IMG/VR virus record: IMGVR_UViG_3300035070_001610
Span: 1-40,642 of that record
Direction: 5' to 3' (one strand)
Source: a virus
Length of the DNA stretch: 40,642 nt
Below the pieces are notes generated by a model, which did not search any database, was not told where the DNA came from, and was given only the letters and a program-made list of their open reading frames with translations. Shown piece after piece: positions 31,282 to 40,281 of this stretch. Within the stretch, counting starts at the first letter, position 1, and each line of letters starts with the position of its first letter. Both the position numbers and the translations under genes were made by a program.

Positions 31282-31496
31282 TGTTTCTCAGATTAAAACT
31301 AATGATGTTAGGGGTCGCAGGGTCCCTAGCTCTCCTCTTTGCTGCATATGCTAAAGGTCGGACATCGCAGCGACAACAAGAAGCAACCAAGGCCTTAAAG
31401 AATTACAAAAACACAAGGGAGCGTATAGATGAAGCTCAAAGTATCAATCGTAGTGCTGACGATGCTCGTAAGTGGTTGCGCGACCGTAACAAGTAG
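31281..31496 (+). CDS. Inner-membrane spanin subunit, Rz-like
   Basis: A 71-residue protein with one N-terminal membrane segment (LMMLGVAGSLALLFAAYAKG) followed by a charged helical part (RQQEATKALKNYKNTRERIDEAQ). This is the i-spanin layout. It shares its first base with the last base of the preceding stop codon, and the lipoprotein gene below begins inside it, as in Rz/Rz1 pairs. Confidence 0.7.
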   Translation: MFLRLKLMMLGVAGSLALLFAAYAKGRTSQRQQEATKALKNYKNTRERIDEAQSINRSADDARKWLRDRNK

Positions 31497-31632
31497 TGTT
31501 GCTATCTGTGATGGCTCTGAGAGCCTCAGAGAGGCCCATACAGACGCCTTACTAAAAGATGGCGGGGATACATCCGTAATAACAGGAGCGGCTCTTATAG
31601 ACGCTCTAGACAGGGCCTGCGGGCCTTCCTAA
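31429..31632 (+). CDS. Outer-membrane spanin lipoprotein, Rz1-like
   Basis: A 67-residue protein whose signal peptide ends in a lipobox, LVSGC (MKLKVSIVVLTMLVSGC), so it should be lipidated and sorted to the outer membrane. It starts within the Rz-like gene in another frame and continues past its stop, the classic overlapping spanin arrangement. AAGGGAG lies 8-9 bases before the ATG. Together they would fuse the two membranes in the last step of lysis. Confidence 0.75.
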   Translation: MKLKVSIVVLTMLVSGCATVTSSVAICDGSESLREAHTDALLKDGGDTSVITGAALIDALDRACGPS

Positions 31633-31651
31633 TAATCGAAAGGATTACACT

Positions 31652-32194
31652 ATGGCAGGACCGATTGTAGCTGCGGCTGTTGGAGGTGCGCTAAGTATCT
31701 TAGGTGGTATGTCTCGAAACAGACAGATCACCAGACAAGCTAATGAAAACTGGAACAATACTCTAACGTCGCTTGGTATCCAACGGAACGTAAATGAAAC
31801 TAACCTCCTATACCAAGGGGATGAGATTAATAGAAGTATTGGTGCTGAGCTAACAGCTCTTATAGGCGAACAACGTCAAGCCTCAGCTGATACAACTACT
31901 AGTACTATCGAGCGTGAGGCTTATGGTAACACAGCTGCCCGTCTACAGGGTCAGGTTGATATGCAAGCTGCTCAGATGGCAGATAATATCACTCAAAACG
32001 GTGATGCTGCCTTAGCTCAAGTACAAGCTAACTTAACAAATACTATGTACCAATATAACAACGGTGTATATGGTGCATCACAACAACGGGCCAATGCCCT
32101 TAATCAACGTCAAGGCGCTTTGGAGATGCTGGCTGGAGGTGTGAGTTCTGGTTTTAGCTTTGCAAGTGGTTATAAGACTATGAAGGGTATATAA
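31652..32194 (+). CDS. Internal virion protein, gp14-like
   Basis: A 180-residue protein with a hydrophobic glycine-rich start (MAGPIVAAAVGGALSILGGMS) followed by polar helices rich in Gln and Asn (QRQASADTTTSTIEREAYG, LAQVQANLTNTMYQYNNG). T7 gp14 (196 residues) forms the outer-membrane part of the ejection channel. The assignment rests on this layout and on the adjoining gp15- and gp16-like genes. GAAAGGAT precedes the ATG. Confidence 0.75.
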   Translation: MAGPIVAAAVGGALSILGGMSRNRQITRQANENWNNTLTSLGIQRNVNETNLLYQGDEINRSIGAELTALIGEQRQASADTTTSTIEREAYGNTAARLQGQVDMQAAQMADNITQNGDAALAQVQANLTNTMYQYNNGVYGASQQRANALNQRQGALEMLAGGVSSGFSFASGYKTMKGI

Positions 32195-32196
32195 CA

Positions 32197-34296
32197 ATGG
32201 CTATGAAATACACGCCTTCACAGGCTAATATCGAGACTGGATCGACTAACTACAACGTTAGCCCTAATCTCTCGACCTCACGTGGGCTTGAGAAGGTTAG
32301 TGAAGCCCTCCAGAAGGGTATGCAGTACAAGACACAAGAAGAAGAGATGGCGTTCACGCGGAGGCAGACAGACCTCCGTAATACAATCTCTACCTTCAAC
32401 GAGGAATATGCTGAGGCTTCTTTTGCTGAGCGTAAGCTTATGGCAAAAGAACTCGAAGACCTTAAGACAGGTGACACTGGTCGTGATAACAAATGGGACC
32501 GTGAGCTTGACCGTATGGGTAAAGAGTTCTCTAGCCGAGTTAACATAAACCTCGCTCAAGAAACCGAGCAGCGTCGTAAAGCAGCGGCAGCAAAAGCGAG
32601 AGCAGCAGCGAGGGCGGCGCAAGCAGCGGCACGTAATAATCGTATTGCTAACCAGCAGATTGCGTACCTAGAGCTTCAGCGTGGTATGGCGGAGACTACT
32701 GACGTCGCTGAGCAGCGTACTATGACCAACGATTACTACGCGGCTCACGTAACCCCTTACGAAGACTCGGATGACCCTGAGGCTAAAAAAATGTATATTC
32801 GGGGCTTAAGTGATTACAACCGAGCTAATAGCTTTGTGATTAATCGTAGACGTAGTATTGCTGACCAACAGATCACAACAGATGTTATGGCAGGTGTACA
32901 GGCTGAGGTCATATCACAAGGTGGTATTACTGAAGAGCGTATACTGGAACTTAGAGAACCGCTAACGCAGCGTAGTGATTACGAAGAAAATCAGTCTGCT
33001 ATTAACCAACAGTTTGCTGACCTTGTACTAAGTGCTATCCAAACACCTTTTAATGAGCCTAACTATGTGCCTACCGAAGAGGATGTAGCAGTGTATAGTG
33101 CACAGCTTGCTGATATCGCTAAGGCGGACCCCTACGTTGTAGGATCACAATCATATCGCGTAGCTCAGAACTTTGGTTCGACTCTTGCAGCTACTGTCAA
33201 CCGACAGCAGGAAGTAAACCTCCAGTCAATGTTAAACGATGGTACTGTATCACCAGCTGTCTACGACAAGCAAGTTGATTTGGTTCTTGATAAAGGTATT
33301 ATTAGTGAAGAGGAGGCTAGTGACTACAAATTCCGTAAAGCAGCTACAAACACTGAGAGCAACCAACGAGCCATAATGGCCCAATTTGTTAATGTTGGTG
33401 ATGTCGCAGGCCTCAGGAAAGCCCTAGATGAAGAGCCTCGTTTGAATCCTAACACAGCCCGAAATATGGTTGGCGAGACCCTTGCGGATACTTTCCAGCA
33501 ACTGTTGGGGCGTGAGGATGTAACTGTAGGTGCTAACGTGCGTAACGCTTTAAACACAGCTATGTCCTTTAAGAATGAGAACCTAGCTCCAACTAAGCTA
33601 CCTTTCATTGATAAGATTCTCAACTCACCTCGTAATGGTATGGAGATGACAAACCAAGAAGTAGTAGACTTCATGGAAACATATGAAGCAGCTACTGAGT
33701 ATGGTTACTTCAAAGGTGGTTCTGGTAACCCACGAGTCACAGCTGATTACCTAGCTCTTAAGGGCATGATGGAAATGGGTGTTCCTAATATCGGAGAGAC
33801 TCTCTTCAATGCTCGTCAGAACCGTATCTCAGTGAAACAAAATGACGTCGATAACGCTATCCTACAAGCTATGGATGCTAATCCCCGCTGGTCAGAGAAC
33901 CTCAGCGAACAGAACCAACGCTTCTTGCTAAGTGCTTTCCGTCCTACTGCTAAGACAATGATGGAAGGTGGGTTTAGTCCTGCGGACGTCGAGGACTTTG
34001 CTGAAAGAACGTTGGATGATAACTGGATGCGTGTTGATCCTAGATTTGGCGGCTCCTCAGAGGTATTCATTCCTCGTACTACAGAAGTACCAGATGGAGA
34101 CTCTTACACACGGGCTTATGACGCAATCAACGAAAATCTTAAAGGATCAGGATTTGCTCGATTGGATTACCTAGCGCCTATCTCAGCTTCTGACCCTGAA
34201 GGTATCTGGATTGCAGTCGATAAAGACGGTAATGTCGCTAGATTTACCAATAAAGAAATTGGTATTGTATCTAGGACTGGCAAGCTACCAAATTAA
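32197..34296 (+). CDS. Internal virion protein, gp15-like
   Basis: A 699-residue, largely helical protein (T7 gp15 has 747). Residues about 120-150 hold an Ala/Arg-rich helix (RKAAAAKARAAARAAQAAARN). The body has repeated short helical segments without membrane spans, as expected of the periplasmic tunnel subunit. It follows the gp14-like gene by two bases and precedes the gp16-like gene, so the three form the ejection set. Assignment is by size, composition and order. Confidence 0.8.
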   Translation: MAMKYTPSQANIETGSTNYNVSPNLSTSRGLEKVSEALQKGMQYKTQEEEMAFTRRQTDLRNTISTFNEEYAEASFAERKLMAKELEDLKTGDTGRDNKWDRELDRMGKEFSSRVNINLAQETEQRRKAAAAKARAAARAAQAAARNNRIANQQIAYLELQRGMAETTDVAEQRTMTNDYYAAHVTPYEDSDDPEAKKMYIRGLSDYNRANSFVINRRRSIADQQITTDVMAGVQAEVISQGGITEERILELREPLTQRSDYEENQSAINQQFADLVLSAIQTPFNEPNYVPTEEDVAVYSAQLADIAKADPYVVGSQSYRVAQNFGSTLAATVNRQQEVNLQSMLNDGTVSPAVYDKQVDLVLDKGIISEEEASDYKFRKAATNTESNQRAIMAQFVNVGDVAGLRKALDEEPRLNPNTARNMVGETLADTFQQLLGREDVTVGANVRNALNTAMSFKNENLAPTKLPFIDKILNSPRNGMEMTNQEVVDFMETYEAATEYGYFKGGSGNPRVTADYLALKGMMEMGVPNIGETLFNARQNRISVKQNDVDNAILQAMDANPRWSENLSEQNQRFLLSAFRPTAKTMMEGGFSPADVEDFAERTLDDNWMRVDPRFGGSSEVFIPRTTEVPDGDSYTRAYDAINENLKGSGFARLDYLAPISASDPEGIWIAVDKDGNVARFTNKEIGIVSRTGKLPN

Positions 34297-34307
34297 TAGG
34301 AGAAACT

Positions 34308-37300
34308 ATGAGTAGTATTACAGACAGATTTGGGGACCCTTTTGGGTCTCCAAGCTTCTCTACGAAGGGTCTTACCCCTGAGCAGATAGCTGAAAGAGAA
34401 GAGGTTTTCAATGCACCAATAGCTGAAGGTCTTTATAAACCACGAGAACTCGATCCCTCAGAGATGGGAGCGGACTACGACCCCTTTGACCCTAACCGTC
34501 CTATGGCCCCTGCACCGTCACTAAGCACTTACGAATCTAGACGGTCAAATGCAATGGAGCTTGCAGGCAGGCAGGACAACATAATAGGTGCTACTGTTAA
34601 CTACTTCGAAGAGCGTAACCTATTCCCTAAGAAAGGTGAGTTTCCTGCTGATCCTAACTTCGACCCTAATGACCATATCGCTATTTACGACCTTGTATCA
34701 CCAGACTACTTTGATGAGTTGAACGAGGCTACTTCAAAAGAAGAGCTATATCGTCGGGCACAGTACTATGGACGTCTTACAAAGGACGCTGAGTATCTTG
34801 ATACCTTAGGTGTAGAGGGTGTAGGCTATCGTATAGCAGCTTTGATGCTTGATATACCTTTCACACAGGTTCTTAAAATTGGTAAAGGTATTAAACTCAC
34901 ACGAGGTATCTCAGAGACGGTGGACAAGACTTATCTTGGCCGTGCTCTCGTAGCAGGTACGGTAGAAGGTGGCTTAGAAGGCATTAAGATGTCCCTAGCA
35001 CCTCACACCCGCGACGAAGCTGATCTACTATTAGCTGTCGGCCTTGGTGGTGCTCTAGGTGGTATATTCAAATCAGGTACCTATACCGATGACGTACAGA
35101 AGGCCCTTATGGACCCTATTAAGGACCTTGGTAATGAGATTGCTGCGAATGGTGGTAAGTTGGTAATACCTCAGAAGACCCTATCTACTCTAGATAAGCT
35201 TCAGGTAAACGTAGCTACAGTACTGCGTACATCTAAATCACCTACACTCGCTAAGTTTGGTGACGAGGCCTTCCTCGATGTAACTCGAGCAGCTCCATCA
35301 CAAGTCAAAGCAGCAGAAGTACAGACAGCTGTTATTGATGGTATCCAAACAGAGTTCAACCTACGCTTCACGCCCCTCTATAAGGAATACCTTAAAGAGA
35401 CTCAGGGTACTGCGATTGGTTCTCGCTACCGTATTACAAGCCAAGATGACTTCTACGAGCTTGTAGGTCAAGTTGCTAATCAACCTAACCGTAATTGGGA
35501 AGGTGTGATCTCTCCAGAGCTCTTAGGTAAACTACGTAATGCCAATGAGGAGATGGGCAAAGCAGCTTATGACGTCCTACAGCGTAATGGGCATGAGATG
35601 TTCACAAACGGAGTTTTTAAACGTGGTGAGTATTTACCTCGTAGATGGAACCGCGCTAAGCTCCTAGAGGATATCAACGAAGGTCGCTTCGGTCTTAAAG
35701 GTAAGGAGACAGCATCTAAGATGTTCGCTACGGGTATCCGTAATGCTGTTAAGCAGCTGGGATACGACCTCACAGATGAGAAGGTTATGGAAGCTGGTAA
35801 ACAGTTTGTAGAATCACTCACCAAAACACAGGTACGCCTAGGTGATCCAAACTTCATTATGGAAGACGTCGCCTTCCGTAGGGCCATTGATGATGTAAAG
35901 AAGGTACTCAACCTTGATACAGACGAAGCTGAGATGCTGGAGAAGGCCTTACAAGGTCGCCGCGCCTCTAAGGGCGTCCAAGAAGGCACCGCATCGGCTA
36001 CTAAGAGACGAGGTGATGTTGACGTAGAGGCTAAGTATATCTCTGAGGATGGTACAGAACACGTACTTAGTGATTACCTAGAAAACAACGTCCAGTCTCT
36101 CTGGATGAGTTATGGACGTCAGATGGGTGGTGACACAGCCCTCCGTAAAATGGGTATCGATAACCGTCCAGACCTTGCAAAGATGCGTGCTCAGATACAG
36201 GAGGAACTCGTAGGTCCTACAGGCCAGCTAGATTCAGCTGGTAAACGAGACCTCGCTAACTTTGATGCTGTTATTGGTGACTTCTTAAACATCAGTGGTA
36301 AGCATGATCCTGAAGGTAACCTCTGGAAAGCAACACGGATTGCTAACAACCTCACACGCTCCTCTAAGTTAGGAGCTACGTGGTTCGCTATGAGTGCAGA
36401 ACTTGCACAGGTAGTTGCAACTAACGGAGTAGTGAGTGTAATGAAAGCTGTTCCTGAGTTGGCTCGGATGAGTAAAGTCCTACGTGGCCCTAAGTCACAG
36501 GAACTCCTCGATGAGATTCAGAGCTTCTATAACCTCGGTGACGAGATTCTACAGATGCCTTCAGCTGCTCGTATTGACGAGATGTACACAACAGGTGCTA
36601 ACAAAGGTCGCTTGGCGAAAGCTGAAGCTATCTCTGACCGTGCTGCGGAAGCTGCTTATATCCTAGGTGGTACTAAGTCAGGTACATCGGCACTAGAAAC
36701 CCTCTTCGCTACATCGGCTAATAACCGTATTGCTAAGATGGCCGCTAAGAAACGCCTCGGTGCGAGTGACAAGTGGTTGTTGGATCAGATGGGTTTTACA
36801 GATGATGCTTCTAAGGCTAATCTACTCAACAATGTCCGTAACAATGCAGACGGTAAGAACAAGTTTCTCTTGAACCTCTCTAATTGGGATGATGCTGAGT
36901 CAGCACAGAGGCTTGCGTATGGTATGCGTCGGGTATCTAACATTGCTATTCAACGTGGTAATATTGGTGACCAGATGGGACGCTTCACAGTAGGCGGACA
37001 GCTTATTAAAGACAGTGCCTTGGGCTCGATGGCTATGAACCTTCGTAACTATATGCTCACAGCTTGGAATAAGCAGTTCAGCCGTATGGTAGGTCAATCA
37101 CAACGTGGGGGTTATGAACGCTGGCAGGCCTTCAAGAACGTCACATACCAGATGGCTATTGTCGGTGGCTTAGGCTACTCAGCAAAGACTGGTTTGGATT
37201 ACGCAGCAGGTGCGATTGATGATGATGAGTTTGAGGAGCGTATGTCACCTCAGGCTATCGCAGCTAACACATTCAATATGACCACCTTCGCCTCGTTCCT

Positions 37301-37574
37301 CCCAGTCGGGATGGATACACTAAGTACTATTGCTACTGGTGAGACGATGAGTGGGCGTCCTGTGCGTGGTGGCTCTACCAACATTGCTGGTGCTACTGGT
37401 TCGTATCTTATGGATACTCTAGGTGCAGCTAGGACAGCTGGTAAGGCTCTAGACCCGACCCGTGAGGTCACTTCATACGAGGCTCGTAAGGTTCTCGGAC
37501 TATTACCACTCTCAACTATGATTGGTGTTAAGCAAGCCTTCTCTGGTCTCGCTGACGCAGCTACAGGAGAATAA
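34308..37574 (+). CDS. Internal virion protein, gp16-like
   Basis: A 1088-residue protein (T7 gp16 has 1318). It is the largest gene here and lies between gp15-like and terminase genes. Family-like parts are found in the C-terminal half: LWMSYGRQMGGDTALRKMG, then NNLTRSSKLGATWFAMSAELAQVVA, and SMAMNLRNYMLTAWNKQFSRMVG. These amphipathic segments would form the inner-membrane channel. The N-terminal transglycosylase domain of T7 gp16 is not visible; the first ~110 residues are proline-rich and disordered. The start has TAGGAGA upstream. Confidence 0.88.
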   Translation: MSSITDRFGDPFGSPSFSTKGLTPEQIAEREEVFNAPIAEGLYKPRELDPSEMGADYDPFDPNRPMAPAPSLSTYESRRSNAMELAGRQDNIIGATVNYFEERNLFPKKGEFPADPNFDPNDHIAIYDLVSPDYFDELNEATSKEELYRRAQYYGRLTKDAEYLDTLGVEGVGYRIAALMLDIPFTQVLKIGKGIKLTRGISETVDKTYLGRALVAGTVEGGLEGIKMSLAPHTRDEADLLLAVGLGGALGGIFKSGTYTDDVQKALMDPIKDLGNEIAANGGKLVIPQKTLSTLDKLQVNVATVLRTSKSPTLAKFGDEAFLDVTRAAPSQVKAAEVQTAVIDGIQTEFNLRFTPLYKEYLKETQGTAIGSRYRITSQDDFYELVGQVANQPNRNWEGVISPELLGKLRNANEEMGKAAYDVLQRNGHEMFTNGVFKRGEYLPRRWNRAKLLEDINEGRFGLKGKETASKMFATGIRNAVKQLGYDLTDEKVMEAGKQFVESLTKTQVRLGDPNFIMEDVAFRRAIDDVKKVLNLDTDEAEMLEKALQGRRASKGVQEGTASATKRRGDVDVEAKYISEDGTEHVLSDYLENNVQSLWMSYGRQMGGDTALRKMGIDNRPDLAKMRAQIQEELVGPTGQLDSAGKRDLANFDAVIGDFLNISGKHDPEGNLWKATRIANNLTRSSKLGATWFAMSAELAQVVATNGVVSVMKAVPELARMSKVLRGPKSQELLDEIQSFYNLGDEILQMPSAARIDEMYTTGANKGRLAKAEAISDRAAEAAYILGGTKSGTSALETLFATSANNRIAKMAAKKRLGASDKWLLDQMGFTDDASKANLLNNVRNNADGKNKFLLNLSNWDDAESAQRLAYGMRRVSNIAIQRGNIGDQMGRFTVGGQLIKDSALGSMAMNLRNYMLTAWNKQFSRMVGQSQRGGYERWQAFKNVTYQMAIVGGLGYSAKTGLDYAAGAIDDDEFEERMSPQAIAANTFNMTTFASFLPVGMDTLSTIATGETMSGRPVRGGSTNIAGATGSYLMDTLGAARTAGKALDPTREVTSYEARKVLGLLPLSTMIGVKQAFSGLADAATGE
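34330..34353 (+). promoter_or_regulatory. Hairpin at the start of the gp16-like gene
   Basis: ttggggaccc (34330-34339) pairs with gggtctccaa (34344-34353) around tttt, a 10-bp stem with one GU pair. It begins 22 bases after the ATG, inside the coding region (RFGDPFGSPS). It could act on translation or mRNA processing. It is one of the late-region hairpin family. Confidence 0.4.
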
Positions 37575-37576
37575 CT

Positions 37577-37825
37577 ATGAGTAAAAAAGCAAGTCTGGAT
37601 GATCTTAATTCCCTACACAGTATGGTTGCTAAGCAACTGGCTGGGGACTTAGATGATCCTAAAGTACTGTCGATGGCGATCCGCTTCCTTAAGGACAACG
37701 AGATCACCGCAGACATCTTAGAATCAGAGAGCATGATGAGCTTAACTGAATCTATCAAACGTATCGCTTCGGAGAGTAAGGAAACTAACTACTCTGTAGA
37801 TGATATGCTCAATAAGACTCACTGA
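37577..37825 (+). CDS. terS: Small terminase subunit, gp18-like
   Basis: An 82-residue acidic, helical protein (T7 gp18 has 89). The N-terminal half, LNSLHSMVAKQLAGDL then VLSMAIRFLKDNEITAD, is the T7-type terS pattern. It selects the concatemer for packaging and activates the large subunit. It begins 2 bases after the gp16-like stop. A large dyad follows before the large subunit gene. Confidence 0.9.
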   Translation: MSKKASLDDLNSLHSMVAKQLAGDLDDPKVLSMAIRFLKDNEITADILESESMMSLTESIKRIASESKETNYSVDDMLNKTH

Positions 37826-37891
37826 GAGCCTCTCTGAGGGCCTTCAGGCACTTTCGGGACACAATATACCTGAGAGTGCCTGATGGCTCTC
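37824..37891. other. Interrupted dyad between terS and terL
   Basis: caggcact (37845-37852) pairs with agtgcctg (37875-37882), and outside it gagagcc (37824-37830) pairs with ggctctc (37885-37891), leaving a 14-base bulge on the left arm. The 107-base gap holds no gene; its ribosome site is TAGGAGA at the end. It may be an RNA element controlling large terminase or a site for DNA recognition. Confidence 0.45.
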
Positions 37892-37932
37892 TACGGGCCT
37901 CTCTGGGCTTCTGAGCGATAATAGGAGATATA

Positions 37933-39633
37933 ATGGAACAAGAAGAAATTAAGAGAGCGATTGGAGACTTTAAGTACTTCCTAAAGCTTACGTGGGAGCA
38001 TCTACGCTTACCACACCCTACTGAAATGCAATATTTCATAGCTGACTTCCTTCAGGAAGGCCATAGACGCTCTGTACTCCAAGCCTTGAGGGGTATTGGT
38101 AAGACTTGGGAGACAGGTGCCTTTGTAGCTTGGAGGTTGCTGAGGAATCCTAACGAGAAGATTCTAATTGTATCACAATCGGGGTCACACTCTGATGCTA
38201 TTGCAATCTTTATCCGTAAGTTGATTGATACGATGCCTATATTGGAGCATTTACAACCACGACCTGACCAGCGATCCTCTGTGATTGCATTCGATGTTAA
38301 TGGTTGTGATGTATCTGTTCAGCCTTCAGTGAAGTCTTTGGGTATCACATCCCAGCTTCAAGGTAACCGTGCGTCTTTGTTGATCTCAGACGATATCGAA
38401 GGCCAGCAGAACTCAGCTACTGAGAAGCGTCGGCAGGACCTATTGAATCAAGCAGCTGAATTTGAAGCTATCCTACAAACTGGTAATGACTCACAGATTC
38501 TAGTACTAGGTACACCCCAGTCCTCTGAGAGTATTTACAACAGAATGATCGAGAAAGGTTATGTGACTCGTATCTTCCCTGCAAAGTACCCTGAGGATGT
38601 GTCGGTATACAAAGGTTGTCTTGCAGATTACATTACACAACGCCTAGCAGCTGATCCAAACATCGTCGGTAAATCAATTGATAGTCGTTTCTCTGATGAG
38701 GACCTGATGCAGCGTGAGTTGTCTTATGGACGCTCAGGATTCAAACTGCAATTCCAACTGGACACAACCCTTAGCGATGCTGAGAAGTATCCATTGAAGA
38801 GCAGAGACCTTATCGTTACCGACCTCACACCTGAGCAAGGCCCTACGAGGCTCATATGGAGCTCACAGAGCAAGGACTCGATCTCTGAGCTACCTAATGT
38901 AGGCTTTACAGGTGATACGCTCCAGAGACCCTCTATGCAGGAGGATTATGGCAACTACGAAGGTAGTATCCTTGCGATTGACCCAAGTGGTCGTGGTAAA
39001 GATGAAATGGCATGGTGCATTGTTAACCACCTATTAGGTAAAGTCTTTGTGCCTGACTTCGGAGGTCTCCGTGGAGGCTATGTCGAAGAGAACTTAGTAT
39101 TCTTAGCTGAGAAGGCAAGTGAATACAAAGTTAATAAGGTAGTAGTAGAGAGTAACTTTGGTGATGGGATGTTCAATAGCCTCCTAGCTCCTGTAATGAA
39201 TGCTATCTACCCAGTGGCTATAGATGAGATTAGAAACAATGTGCAAAAAGAAAAGAGGATAATCGATACCCTCGAGCCATTACTAAACCAGCATCGACTT
39301 GTAGTGGACTATGGTGCCCTCAAGAGAGATATCGAATTCGGACTGAGTGACCCAAAGAGCATCTACTATTCTATGATGTACCAAATGACCCACTTGACGA
39401 ATGAGAGAGGTTCCTTAGTGCATGATGATAGACTCGATGTGCTTGCATTGGGGATTGCTTACTGGAATGAGTATGGAATCCTGAAGCAGAATAGTGACGA
39501 TGCATTGGGTGTCTATAAGAAGAAGATGGTGACTGATGAACTTAAGAGGAGAGCAGGTGTTTACAAGGCTCTGAACGCTCCTAAAAAGGGTACTAAATCG
39601 ACTGCTTTAGGGCGTCTAAAAAGCTTCAAATAA
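37933..39633 (+). CDS. terL: Large terminase subunit, gp19-like
   Basis: A 566-residue packaging motor (T7 gp19 has 586). The ATPase has Walker A R53-GIGKT (K57) and Walker B LLISDD (D153-D154), followed by the coupling segment VLGTP. The nuclease domain begins with D350 in ILAIDPSGRGKDE and continues through KVVVESNFGDG and HDDRLDVLALG. It pumps DNA through the portal and cuts concatemers. It is the last gene of the window and is followed by about 1 kb of non-coding DNA. Confidence 0.97.
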   Translation: MEQEEIKRAIGDFKYFLKLTWEHLRLPHPTEMQYFIADFLQEGHRRSVLQALRGIGKTWETGAFVAWRLLRNPNEKILIVSQSGSHSDAIAIFIRKLIDTMPILEHLQPRPDQRSSVIAFDVNGCDVSVQPSVKSLGITSQLQGNRASLLISDDIEGQQNSATEKRRQDLLNQAAEFEAILQTGNDSQILVLGTPQSSESIYNRMIEKGYVTRIFPAKYPEDVSVYKGCLADYITQRLAADPNIVGKSIDSRFSDEDLMQRELSYGRSGFKLQFQLDTTLSDAEKYPLKSRDLIVTDLTPEQGPTRLIWSSQSKDSISELPNVGFTGDTLQRPSMQEDYGNYEGSILAIDPSGRGKDEMAWCIVNHLLGKVFVPDFGGLRGGYVEENLVFLAEKASEYKVNKVVVESNFGDGMFNSLLAPVMNAIYPVAIDEIRNNVQKEKRIIDTLEPLLNQHRLVVDYGALKRDIEFGLSDPKSIYYSMMYQMTHLTNERGSLVHDDRLDVLALGIAYWNEYGILKQNSDDALGVYKKKMVTDELKRRAGVYKALNAPKKGTKSTALGRLKSFK

Positions 39634-39650
39634 GCCGTTGAAACTAAAGG

Positions 39651-39677
39651 TGCCCTTTGAAAGCCCCCTATAGAGGG
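39651..39677 (+). promoter_or_regulatory. Phage RNA polymerase promoter, copy 3 (right end)
   Basis: CCCTTTGAAAG followed by CCCCCTATAGAGGG. It matches the copies at 8701 and 18369. It stands 18 bases after the terL stop with no gene downstream, the position of the T7 phiOR promoter, which works in replication and terminus processing rather than gene expression. Confidence 0.8.
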
Positions 39678-39742
39678 GAAGCTCCGAGTTACTTAGTATA
39701 TAGAGTAAAGAAAGAAGACAGTCTTAAGGGGTCTTTATGCTT

Positions 39743-39776
39743 CCTGAAGTTAGCTGCTAAGGGCACTTGCTTCAGG
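39743..39776 (+). terminator. Hairpin downstream of right-end promoter
   Basis: cctgaag (39743-39749) pairs with cttcagg (39770-39776) around a 20-base loop. It is not followed by a U run. It could stop transcripts from the right-end promoter or mark a terminus signal. Confidence 0.35.
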
Positions 39777-40180
39777 GACATAAACTTACCTTAATTTGAG
39801 TAGAGAATTACTATCACAATAACCATTACAATTATTACTTAAGATGATGCTTAGGGGCTTTGTTCCTAGCTAGGCATCGAGGTTTGGATTCGAGTAGCCT
39901 TAGGACGATGTTAGGATTCGATTAGCATCGTTGAGACTATTATTATTATTATTATCTACAATTAACAGTCAGGGTTTTTAGAGATGCTTGGGGGTGATCC
40001 ATAAGCGAAGCCTGAGGTACTTAAAAAATACTAAAAAAATATGAAGGGGTATTCATTAAGAATCAGCCAGAGATTCCCCCCATCCCCCCTTCTATTTGAG
40101 GAAGCATATATTATTTTAACAAGCCTTTATTTGCAGCAATAGGATCGAATCGAAACATAGGGGCCTAAGAATATCGAATC

Positions 40181-40240
40181 GGATGCAGTAGGATGCTTGA
40201 AGGATGCAGTGGGATGCTTGAAGGATGCAGTGGGATGTAG
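40181..40240. repeat. 21-base direct repeats
   Basis: A unit starting ggatgcagt and ending gcttgaa occurs at 40181-40201 and 40202-40222, with a diverged third copy from 40223. One difference (a/g at position 10) separates the first two copies. Confidence 0.75.
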
Positions 40241-40281
40241 TGAGTTGCTTAAGGGATGCTATACAGTATCCCAAGCTTTAC

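Noticed and set aside
39886-39926. ggattcgagtagcc and ggattcgattagc as parts of a tRNA
   Set aside because: They resemble a T-loop only in wording; no acceptor or anticodon stems can be drawn, and they are simply a direct repeat.
39938-39956. (tat)n run as an origin signal
   Set aside because: A simple microsatellite with no heptamers or promoter next to it; the 8754-8881 region is a much better candidate.
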